A DNA stretch of 16,487 nt from Flavobacterium sp. (lineage in GTDB: Bacteria; Bacteroidota; Bacteroidia; Flavobacteriales; Flavobacteriaceae), in contig JAAURU010000021.1 of assembly GCA_012032075.1 (NCBI GenBank), positions 1 through 16,487 on the forward strand, given 5' to 3'. The translations under genes were made by a program, and so were the position numbers. Every line of letters starts with the position of its first letter. The stretch's first letter is position 1. The notes below the pieces were generated by a model. That model made no database searches. It was not told the DNA's origin and saw only the letters and a program-made list of their open reading frames with translations. Positions 1-6,756 of the stretch are shown here, piece after piece.

Positions 1-1984
1 CTGCAATGGCTTTAATTGTTGCTGATTATCAATGGGGTTCTACTGGTACTATTAACTATAATAACGATGCAAAGACATTAATTAATATAATGAAAAGTAA
101 AGAAGTTGAAGCCAATACTTTTGTATTAAAACCAGGTGATATGTTTGGTGGCTCTCAATTAACAAATCCTTCTTACTTCGCTCCTGGTTATTTTAGAAAA
201 TTTGCATCATTCATGAATGATAATTTTGGATTTCTGTGGCTGATAAATGCTATGAAATTATCAATAATAATTTAACCGTGAATAATGCAGCAGGAGGGTT
301 AGTTTCAGATTGGTGTACTGCATCTGGAAGCTATTCTAATCAAGCAGGTGGTTATGTAAATAGTGGAACAAAATACACTTATGATGCTGCAAGAACTCCA
401 TGGAGAATTGCTACAGATTATGTTTGGTATGGTAATTCTAGCGCAAAAACGTATTCAAAAAAATCATCAGATTTTGTAAGAGTAACTCTTGGAGGTACAC
501 AAAACATTAAAGATGGTTACAACCAAAATGGTAGTCCTTCTGGTCAATATCACAACGCAACTTTTGTTGGTGGTTTTGCTGCAGCTGCAATGGGCGGTGA
601 TAATCAAACACATTTAAACGATTCTTATACAGATTTAAAAAACTTAAACGAACCTAATTCTTATTTTAATCACACCTTAAAAACCTTGTATTTATTCCTT
701 TTAAATGGTAGTTTTTATCTGCCGGAATCATCTTCAAATCCTCCAGTAAATGTACCTCCTAGTGTAAGTATAACAAGTCCATCTAACAATGCTACATTCA
801 CCCAAGGAGCAACTATTACTATTAATGCAAACGCATCAGATAGTGATGGAAATGTAACTAAAGTTGAATTTTTTAGAGGTACAACTAAACTTGGAGAAGA
901 TACTACAAGCCCATACCAATACACAATTTCTAATGCAAGTGCTGGTTCTTATAGTCTAACTGCAAAAGCTACAGATAATAATTCTGCTACTACAACCTCA
1001 GGCGTTGTAAATATTACAGTAAACACTAATAATCCAGGTAATGTTGCTCCATCAGTAAACATTACAAGTCCTTCTAACAATGCTACATTCACCCAAGGAG
1101 CAAATATTACTATTAATGCAAACGCATCAGATAGTGATGGAAATGTAACTAAAGTTGAATTTTTTAGAGGTACAACTAAACTTGGTGAAGACACTTCAAG
1201 TCCTTATCAATTCATTATTACAAATGTAGCTGCTGGCACCTATAATTTAACAGCTAAAGCTACTGATAATGTAGGTGCAACTAAAGTTTCTGCACAAGTT
1301 ACTGTTGTTGTAAATACAGTAATTACTCCTCCTTCAAATTGTAATTTTGGCACTCCTACAACAGCCAGCTTAGCTTCTTTAAACTTTAATTACAGTAAAA
1401 TGTATGTTTTAGGTTCTGGTGGACCAAATGTTTCTACCTTTAGGGAATTTCAAATTAATTGGGATGCTAGATATAATGGTCTATATGTATTTGCTTATTC
1501 TACAAATAATGGAGTTCCAAATTGGTACAATGATTTAAAACCTAAAATAACTCAAAATTTTAATGTATCAAGTCCAAGTGTAACTATTTCAAACTCTGGC
1601 ATAGCTGGATTAGATGGTAGCTATTGGGTGACTAAAAATGGAAGTGATTTTGTGATGGTTTCAAAAACAGCAGGTTTTACTTTATATTTTAGTAATAGTA
1701 CAACAGCTCCAAATTGTTCCTCAACAAGTGCTAAAAAAGTAGCAACATTATCAGAATTATTGGTTTATCCAAACCCAGCAAAAGAATCTATAACTATGAT
1801 AAGAAATGTTGACCAAGATGGTAAAACTTATATTACCGACATGCAAGGAATTGTTTTAATGGAAAGTAACACTAATTCTAAAGAATCTAAAATAGATATT
1901 TCAACACTAAAAACTGGAATTTATGTAATTGTTGTTGAAACGAAATTTGGTATAGAAAAAACTATGTTTAGCGTGAAAGAATAG
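1..1984 (+). CDS. Secreted GH8 family glycoside hydrolase with two Ig-like domains and T9SS tail (5'-truncated, one frameshift)
   Basis: The frame is open from the left edge, so the N-terminus (signal peptide and the usual catalytic Glu) lies outside. The first part matches the GH8 (alpha/alpha)6-barrel: ALIVADYQWGS, then FWISVADKCYEI, GLVSDWCTASG and YDAARTPWRIATDYVWYG, the last being the strongly conserved GH8 segment with the Asp-x-x-Arg pair. GH8 enzymes cleave beta-1,4 bonds in cellulose, mixed-linkage glucan, xylan or chitosan; the substrate cannot be chosen here. After the barrel (to about 730) come two Ig-like domains (about 747-1022 and 1038-1317), an unassigned domain of about 130 residues (1335-1726) and a Por-type sorting tail (1749-1984; LLVYPNPAKESI, ending KTGIYVIVVETKFGIEKTMF), so the product is probably exported by T9SS. 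One T seems missing from the TTTT run at 224-227; restoring it joins MNDN to FWISVADKCYEI. The partial product is about 660 residues. Confidence 0.85.
782..1185 (+). repeat. Near-identical direct repeat within the two Ig-like domains of the GH8 gene
   Basis: Bases 782-894 and 1073-1185 are 113-base copies that differ at one position by my reading (ACTATT against AATATT). The offset is 291 bases, exactly 97 codons, so one copy per Ig-like domain. The remaining part of each domain (after 894 and 1185) is clearly diverged in protein and DNA. Only the first half of the domain is therefore homogenised. Confidence 0.9.
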
Positions 1985-2008
1985 TTTTAAAAACTCTATA
2001 ATCATAAT

Positions 2009-2057
2009 AAAAACTTGTATTTAAAACGAAATTCATTTCGCTTAAATACAAGTTTTT
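2009..2057. terminator. Bidirectional intrinsic terminator between GH8 gene and bcp
   Basis: Perfect 16-bp arms, 2009-2024 (AAAAACTTGTATTTAA) and 2042-2057, enclose a second small stem CGAAA/TTTCG with a TTCA loop. Each arm ends in a T run when read in its own direction. It sits 25 bases after the GH8 stop and 21 bases after the convergent bcp stop, so it can end both transcripts. Confidence 0.9.
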
Positions 2058-2078
2058 CTTTTAAAATGAGAATATTAT

Positions 2079-2527
2079 TTATAAAATTTGGGAAGTGTGA
2101 TCCTTAGTTTTTACATTTTCAATTACTTCTTCAATTATCCCATTTTCATCTATAACAAAAGTTGTACGGTGAATTCCATCATATTCTTTCCCCATGAATT
2201 TTTTTGGCCCCCAAACTCCAAATGCTTTAATAACTTCTTTATCTTCATCTGCTAATAATGGGAATGGTAAATCATATTTTTCAATAAATTTTGCTTGTGC
2301 TTTTGCACTATCAGCACTTATTCCTAACAATGCAAAATTATTTGCTTTAAATTTTTCAAAATTATCTCTTAAATCACAAGCTTCTGCTGTACAACCAGGT
2401 GTACTTGCTTTTGGATAAAAGAAAACCACTAGTTTTTTACCTTTATAATCTGCTAGTGCATGTTTTTACCGTCTTGATCTAATCCTGTAAAATTTGGAGC
2501 TTTATCTCCTTTTTTTAATGTTGTCAT
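2079..2527 (-). CDS. bcp: Thioredoxin-dependent thiol peroxidase, Bcp/PrxQ type (one frameshift)
   Basis: Peroxiredoxin that reduces hydrogen peroxide and organic hydroperoxides in the cytoplasm using thioredoxin. After repair the product is about 149 residues, close to the usual Bcp length (about 155). It starts MTTLKKGDKAPNFTGLDQDG and contains FFYPKASTPGCTAEACDLRDN, with the peroxidatic Cys at about residue 46 and the resolving Cys five residues later (about 51), the atypical 2-Cys Bcp arrangement. Later motifs are GISADS, KYDLPFPLLAD, GVWGPKKFMGKEYDGIHRTTF. The frame breaks near 2460: adding one T to the TTTTT run at 2463-2467 gives GKKHALADYKGKKLVVFFYP, the expected family sequence. It is transcribed divergently from nth, with 66 bases between the two starts. 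Confidence 0.93.
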
Positions 2528-2553
2528 TTATTTTTAGTTTAATGTTTATAGCT

Positions 2554-2561
2554 TAAATTTG
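2554..2561 (+). promoter_or_regulatory. Possible -7 promoter element for nth (TAAATTTG)
   Basis: TAAATTTG matches the Bacteroidetes -7 consensus TAnnTTTG and lies 32 bases before the nth ATG. I see no good TTTG at the expected -33 distance (only TTAG-like sequence near 2533), so this is a weak call. A minus-strand promoter for bcp must share the same short gap but was not recognised. Confidence 0.35.
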
Positions 2562-2593
2562 CTTAAATTCAATGAGATTATAAAAGTACAAAA

Positions 2594-3254
2594 ATGACTA
2601 AGACAGAAAAAGTAACATTTGTTATAAATACGTTAAACGAATTATATCCTGAAATTCCTATTCCATTAGACCATAAAGATCCTTATACCTTATTAATTGC
2701 TGTCTTACTTTCTGCACAATGTACCGATGTTAGAGTAAATCAAATTACACCATTGTTGTTTGCCAAAGCAGACAATCCCTATGATATGGTTAAAATTGAG
2801 TATAGAAGAAATAAAAGAAATCATAAGACCTTGTGGTTTATCTCCAATGAAATCCAAAGGTATTCACGGTTTATCGAAAATATTGATTGATAAATATAAT
2901 GGAGAAGTTCCACAAAGTTTTGAAGCTCTTGAAAATTTACCCGCTGTAGGACACAAAACTGCAAGTGTTGTCATGAGTCAGGCCTTTGGAGTTCCTGCAT
3001 TCCCAGTAGATACACATATTCATAGATTAATGTATCGATGGAATTTAACCAATGGAAAAAGCGTACAACAAACAGAAAAAGATGCCAAAAGAATTTTTCC
3101 AGAAGAAACATGGAACGATTTACACCTTCAAATAATTTGGTATGGAAGAGAGTATTCACCAGCTAGAGGTTGGGATTTAGAAAAAGACATCATTACTAAA
3201 ACCATAGGAAGAAAAACAGTTTTAGAAGCTTATAAAAAAAAGAATGCTTCATAA
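2594..3254 (+). CDS. nth: Endonuclease III, DNA glycosylase/AP lyase lacking the Fe-S cluster cysteines (one frameshift)
   Basis: Base-excision repair enzyme removing oxidised pyrimidines. The repaired product is about 219 residues (E. coli Nth has 211). Visible motifs are LLSAQCTDVRVNQITP, the helix-hairpin-helix segment LPAVGHKTASVV with the catalytic Lys at about 121, and FPVDTHIHRL with the catalytic Asp at about 139, equivalent to K120 and D138 of the E. coli enzyme. The C-terminal segment WYGREYSPARGWDL has no cysteine, and only two cysteines (about 43 and 80) occur in the protein, so the four-Cys [4Fe-4S] loop is absent. The frame breaks at 2792-2795: removing one A from AAAA gives DMVKLSIEEIKEIIRPCGL, uniting both halves. 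It stands divergent to bcp and convergent with the sigma-factor unit; its stop codon lies inside the terminator stem. Confidence 0.93.
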
Positions 3255-3271
3255 AAATTTATGAAGCATTC
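3234..3271 (-). terminator. Intrinsic terminator for the sigma factor/small protein unit, overlapping the 3' end of nth
   Basis: Perfect 14-bp arms at 3242-3255 and 3258-3271 (TTTATGAAGCATTC) form a tight hairpin. Reading on the minus strand it is followed by eight Ts (A run 3234-3241), a classic terminator. It starts just after the stop of the small minus-strand ORF (3275). The plus-strand side has only a weak T-rich tail, so it may serve nth less well. Confidence 0.85.
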
Positions 3272-3274
3272 CAA

Positions 3275-3418
3275 TTAATTAGCAATAATTTCAAAAGACA
3301 TCTTACCTATTTTAGTAATACTTAAAGCTTTTGAATAATTAAGTAAAAAAGAAATTGTTTCTTTTTTTGGTAACATGTTTTTTGTCACTAATTTTTTTTG
3401 AGTGTAAAGTTTTGCCAT
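3275..3418 (-). CDS. Small 47-residue basic protein downstream of the sigma factor, function unknown
   Basis: An ATG at 3418 opens a 47-codon frame ending at TAA 3275-3277: it begins MAKLYTQKKLVTKNMLPKKE, then continues with TISFLLNYSKALSITKIGKM and SFEIIAN. It is Lys-rich, soluble and has no signal peptide or membrane helix. It fills the 52-base-to-terminator gap between the sigma factor stop (3471) and a strong minus-strand terminator (3234-3271) that directly follows its stop, which argues for a real last gene of that transcription unit. From memory, similar short proteins with LPKKETI-FLLNYSKAL occur in flavobacteria, but I cannot verify this. There is no clear Shine-Dalgarno, which is normal in this phylum. 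Confidence 0.65.
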   Translation of the reverse strand: MAKLYTQKKLVTKNMLPKKETISFLLNYSKALSITKIGKMSFEIIAN

Positions 3419-3470
3419 AGAAAAAATATTGTTTTTTTTACTATAACGTAACTTTAAAAATTATATTGTA

Positions 3471-4055
3471 TTAATTTGTTAAAACAACTTGATTTTTTTC
3501 AATTACTTTTCTTAAGTTCATTAATGCATAACGCATTCTTCCCAAAGCAGTGTTTATACTAACACCTGTAGAATCGGCAATCTCTTTAAAACTTAAGTCT
3601 TGATAAATTCGCATAACTAATACTTCTCTTTGATCATCTGGAAGTTCATCAATTAGACGCGTTAAATCTGATTCAACTTGCTCAGTAATAATCTGATTTT
3701 CAATATTTGGACTACTATCCGACAAAAATGAGAAAATAGAATATTCATCTGTGTCTCTTTGCATAGGCATTTTCTTTGACTTTCTAAAATGGTCAATTAC
3801 TAAGTTATGCGAAATTCTCATTACCCAAGGTAAAAATTTACCTTCTTCATTATAAGATTTAGATTTCAGAGTTTTAATAACTTTAATAAAAGTATCTTGA
3901 AAAATATCATCACAAATATCTCTATCTTGTACTTTAGTGTAAATGAAACCGTAAATTTTTGATTGGTGTCTTTCGATCAATACACATAAAGACGATTCAT
4001 CTCCTTCTATGTATTTTTTTACCAGAATTGCATCTGAAATCAAATTATTAGCCAT
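3471..4055 (-). CDS. RNA polymerase sigma factor, sigma-70 family, ECF-like
   Basis: A 194-residue protein with the two-domain ECF layout. Region 2 is at about residues 26-93 (RHQSKIYGFIY, DDIFQDTFIKVI, WVMRISHNLVIDHFRK) and region 4 at about 132-183 (IDELPDDQREVLVMRIYQDL, FKEIADSTGVSINTALGRMR, a helix-turn-helix for the -35 element). Regions 1 and 3 of primary sigma factors are missing. The frame is intact. No anti-sigma gene or FecR-like partner is adjacent, so it is not the transport-linked FecI type; the neighbours nth and bcp and the promoter suggest a stand-alone regulator. A small ORF follows in the same direction. The genes it controls cannot be inferred. Confidence 0.92.
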   Translation of the reverse strand: MANNLISDAILVKKYIEGDESSLCVLIERHQSKIYGFIYTKVQDRDICDDIFQDTFIKVIKTLKSKSYNEEGKFLPWVMRISHNLVIDHFRKSKKMPMQRDTDEYSIFSFLSDSSPNIENQIITEQVESDLTRLIDELPDDQREVLVMRIYQDLSFKEIADSTGVSINTALGRMRYALMNLRKVIEKNQVVLTN

Positions 4056-4142
4056 AACAATACCTTTTAGTTAATTTGGGTTATTAATCTTTAAAAAGTA
4101 TTTTTACATTATAAGCTATTAATTTTTAGAATTATTATGAGC

Positions 4143-4175
4143 CAAATTTAACATTTTTTTTTATTAAAAAACAAA
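4143..4175 (-). promoter_or_regulatory. Bacteroidetes-type promoter for the sigma factor gene
   Basis: On the minus strand TTTG (4172-4175) is followed after 21 bases by TAAATTTG (4143-4150), matching the -33 TTTG / -7 TAnnTTTG consensus. The predicted start would be near 4137, giving a leader of about 80 bases before the ATG at 4055. A 13-base direct repeat (AAATTTAACATTT at 4144-4156 and 4186-4198, 42 bases apart) overlaps the -7 box and lies upstream of the -33 box. Confidence 0.65.
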
Positions 4176-4251
4176 TGAAAACTAAAAATTTAACATTTGC
4201 AACTAAAAATAAGACAATAAAATCGATGAAAAGTAGTTTAATTATGATGAA

Positions 4252-4371
4252 CTATTCATAAATTTTTATATAATCAACACGAAATTCTTGTGGAAATACA
4301 GAATTATTATTTTTTGGATGACTTAAATTCGCTTCTATTGCTAAATTTTCAATAATGATAAATATGGGTAA
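4252..4371 (-). pseudogene. Remnant of the C-terminus of a GH16-like glycoside hydrolase gene
   Basis: Directly after the GH3 stop codon, and in the same frame, 39 codons run to TAG at 4252-4254. They read LPIFIIIENLAIEANLSHPK, then NNNSVFPQEF and RVDYIKIYE. This resembles the last strand pair of GH16 proteins: a hydrophobic FIII-NLAI segment, FPQ, then VDYIKIY; the intact GH16 in this window ends FFLILNVAMGG ... EIDYVRVYQ. There is no start codon or catalytic EIDxxE motif, so it is a fragment. The likely history is a deletion that removed a second GH16 gene at the end of the operon, leaving its final codons fused behind GH3. It cannot simply be the GH3 C-terminus, because GH3 already ends in the usual FKVFIGGSS ... 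fibronectin-like strand. Confidence 0.6.
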
Positions 4372-6677
4372 TTAATTCGATTTTATAAATTTAATATCTG
4401 CCTCAAGCGTATTATCTGAACTTCCACCAATAAATACCTTAAAATCACCTTCTTCCGTTTCCCATATAGAATTTGCACTGTAGAATTCTAGTGTTTTTTC
4501 TTCGATAGTAAATGTGATTTCTTTTGTTTCATTTGGCATTAGCTCCACTAATTGAAATCCTTTTAATTCTTTTACAGGCCTTGTAATACTTGCAAATATG
4601 TCTCTAATATACAACTGAACTACTTCTTTACCAGCTACTTCACTGTTATTTTTTAAAGTAATTGTAACATCAATACTTCCATTACTAGTAAACGATTTCT
4701 TATTAGTTCTTATATTTGAATATTCAAATTTAGAATAACTCAAACCATGTCCAAATGCATATAAAGGAGTATTCTTCTCATCGATATAATGTGACCAAAA
4801 AACACTTTCGGGCTCATTCATTGTTGGTCGTCCTGTATTTTTATAATTGTAATAAATAGGTACTTGACCTACATTTCGCGGAAAAGTCATTGGTAATTTT
4901 CCACTTGGATTATAATCTCCATATAAAACTTGTGCAATTGCATTTCCACTTTGTGTCCCTAAATGCCAAGCTTCTACTATTGCAGGAATATTTTCTTTTG
5001 CCCATGAGATAGTAAGAGGTCTTCCATTATTTAATACTAAAACAATATTTTTATTTTACATTGTAAACAGACTTCTAATAATTGTTGTTGAACACCTGGT
5101 AAACCAATATCTGTTCTACTTCTTCCTTCTCCACTTTGCAAACCATGTTCACCCAAAACCATAACAACTACATCTACATTATTTGCTAATTCAATTGCTT
5201 CATCAAATCCAGTAGTATCTGTTTCGTTAATTTTAGTTTCCCAAACGAATTGTGTTCTACCAATAGCCAAATCTGCACCTTTTGCGTAAAATAACTGATT
5301 GTCTTTATAAACTTTCATCCCTTCTAAAACAGAAACTGCAGTTTCATCATCTGCTGCTATTCTCCAACTTCCTAAAGGACTTGTTTTATCGTTTGCTAAA
5401 GCACCAATTACTCCAATCTTTTTCCCTGATTTATGTAATGGTAAAAGGTTATTCTCGTTTTTAAGTAATACAATTGATTTTTTAGCAATGTCTAAAACTC
5501 CATCTTGAAATTCTTGTTTACCAATGGTTGCTTTCTCATAAGCCTCGTCACAGTATTTATAAGGATCATCAAATAAACCTAATTCAAATTTCACTTTTAA
5601 AATACGTCTTGTCGCATCATTAATGTAAGCCTCATTTACTTTACCTTCTTTTACCAAAGTACTCAGATTATCAACATAAGCATACGATTCCATGTCCATA
5701 TCTGAACCTGCATTTATTGCTATTTCAGTGGCTTGTTTAAAATCTTTTGTATAACCATGAGCAACCATTTCATTTATAGAACCCCAATCTGAAACTACAA
5801 ATCCATCAAAATTCCATTTTTCTTTTAATATAGTTCGCTGAATGTATTTGTTTCCAGTTGCAGGAATTCCGTTTAAATCATTAAAAGAATTCATAAAAGT
5901 TCTCACTCCAATATCTACTGAAGCTTTAAAAGGAGGTAAAATAATATTTTGTAATGTTTCTTCACTAACACTAACTGAATTATAATCTCTACCTGCTTCT
6001 GCAAAACCATAACCTGCAAAATGCTTTGCACAGGCAATTATTGTTTTATTTGACGACAAATCGTTTCCTTGAAACCCTTTAATTCTTGCTTCAGCAATTC
6101 TACTTCCTAGAAAAGGATCTTCACCAGCACCTTCCATAACTCTTCCCCATCTTGCATCTCTCGATATATCAACCATGGGAGCAAATGTCCAGTTGATTCC
6201 AACAGCTGCTGCTTCTTGCGCTGCAATTTCTGCTGATTTTTGAATAGCCTCTACATCCCAACTAGCAGCTTCTGCCAAGGGAATAGGACTAATCGTTTTA
6301 TACCCGTGTATAACATCAAAACCAAAAAGCAATGGAATTCCTAATCGTGTTTCTTCTACAGCAATCTTTTGAAGTGTTCTTACATCCTTTGCTCCTTTTA
6401 CATTAAGCATAGAACCTACAAGACCTTTTTTAATATCTTCATATTTTTTTGCTGCTTGTCCCTCTTTTGGAACTGGACCAGTGATTTCCCAAAAACCATT
6501 ATATTGATTCATTTGACCAATTTTTTCTTCTAAAGTCATTAACTTTAATAAAGAATCGACTTTTACATCAATTGTAGTTGTTTTATCAAAAGTGCTAATT
6601 TTTGTTTTTTGAGAATTACATCCTAATAAAACAAAAAATGTGAAAATGGTATAATATTGTATTTTTTTGACTCTCAT
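4372..6677 (-). CDS. GH3 family beta-glucosidase, lipoprotein (one frameshift)
   Basis: Exo-acting enzyme releasing glucose from beta-glucan oligosaccharides, probably in the periplasm. The chosen start, ATG 6677, gives a lipoprotein signal MRVKKIQYYTIFTFFVLLGC with the lipid-bearing Cys at 20; an upstream in-frame ATG (6722) would sit in a hairpin and spoil the signal. The repaired product has 768 residues, the BglX size. Domains: GH3 N-terminal barrel (about 35-385; AKHFAGYG at 217-224, nucleophile Asp297 in FVVSDWGS), alpha/beta domain (about 405-625; acid/base candidate Glu517 in LQSGEGRSRTDIGLPGVQ) and a fibronectin-III-like end (TFTIEEKTLEFYSA, FKVFIGGSSD). One A seems missing near 5056: restoring it gives QCKNKNIVLVLNNGRPLTIS and joins the reading to ISWAKENIPAIVEAWHLGTQ. 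It is the last full gene of the operon, 79 bases after the GH16 gene. Confidence 0.93.
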
Positions 6678-6697
6678 TAGGGCAAAATTAGGTATTA

Positions 6698-6730
6698 TCA
6701 ATACCATGAAATTTAATTTCATGGTATTGA
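6698..6730 (-). promoter_or_regulatory. Perfect intercistronic hairpin between GH16 and GH3 genes
   Basis: Arms of 16 bp at 6698-6713 and 6715-6730 (AATTTCATGGTATTGA) are perfectly complementary around one base. The hairpin lies in the 79-base gap inside the operon. No T run follows on the minus strand, so it does not look like a full terminator; it may be an mRNA stability or processing element setting GH3 expression relative to the genes upstream. Confidence 0.6.
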
Positions 6731-6756
6731 AACAATTAATAATAAAACAATTTTCT

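Noticed and set aside
715..1194. Minus-strand ORFs of 69 and 81 residues opposite the Ig-like repeats
   Set aside because: They share near-identical sequence only because they are the reverse of the duplicated Ig region; no start context or protein family supports them.
6677..6722. Longer GH3 start at 6722
   Set aside because: The extra 15 residues are encoded within the palindrome and would place a hydrophobic stretch before a perfect lipoprotein signal starting at 6677.
6698..6730. The palindrome as a Rho-independent terminator
   Set aside because: No T run follows on the transcribed strand and a co-directional operon gene begins right after it.
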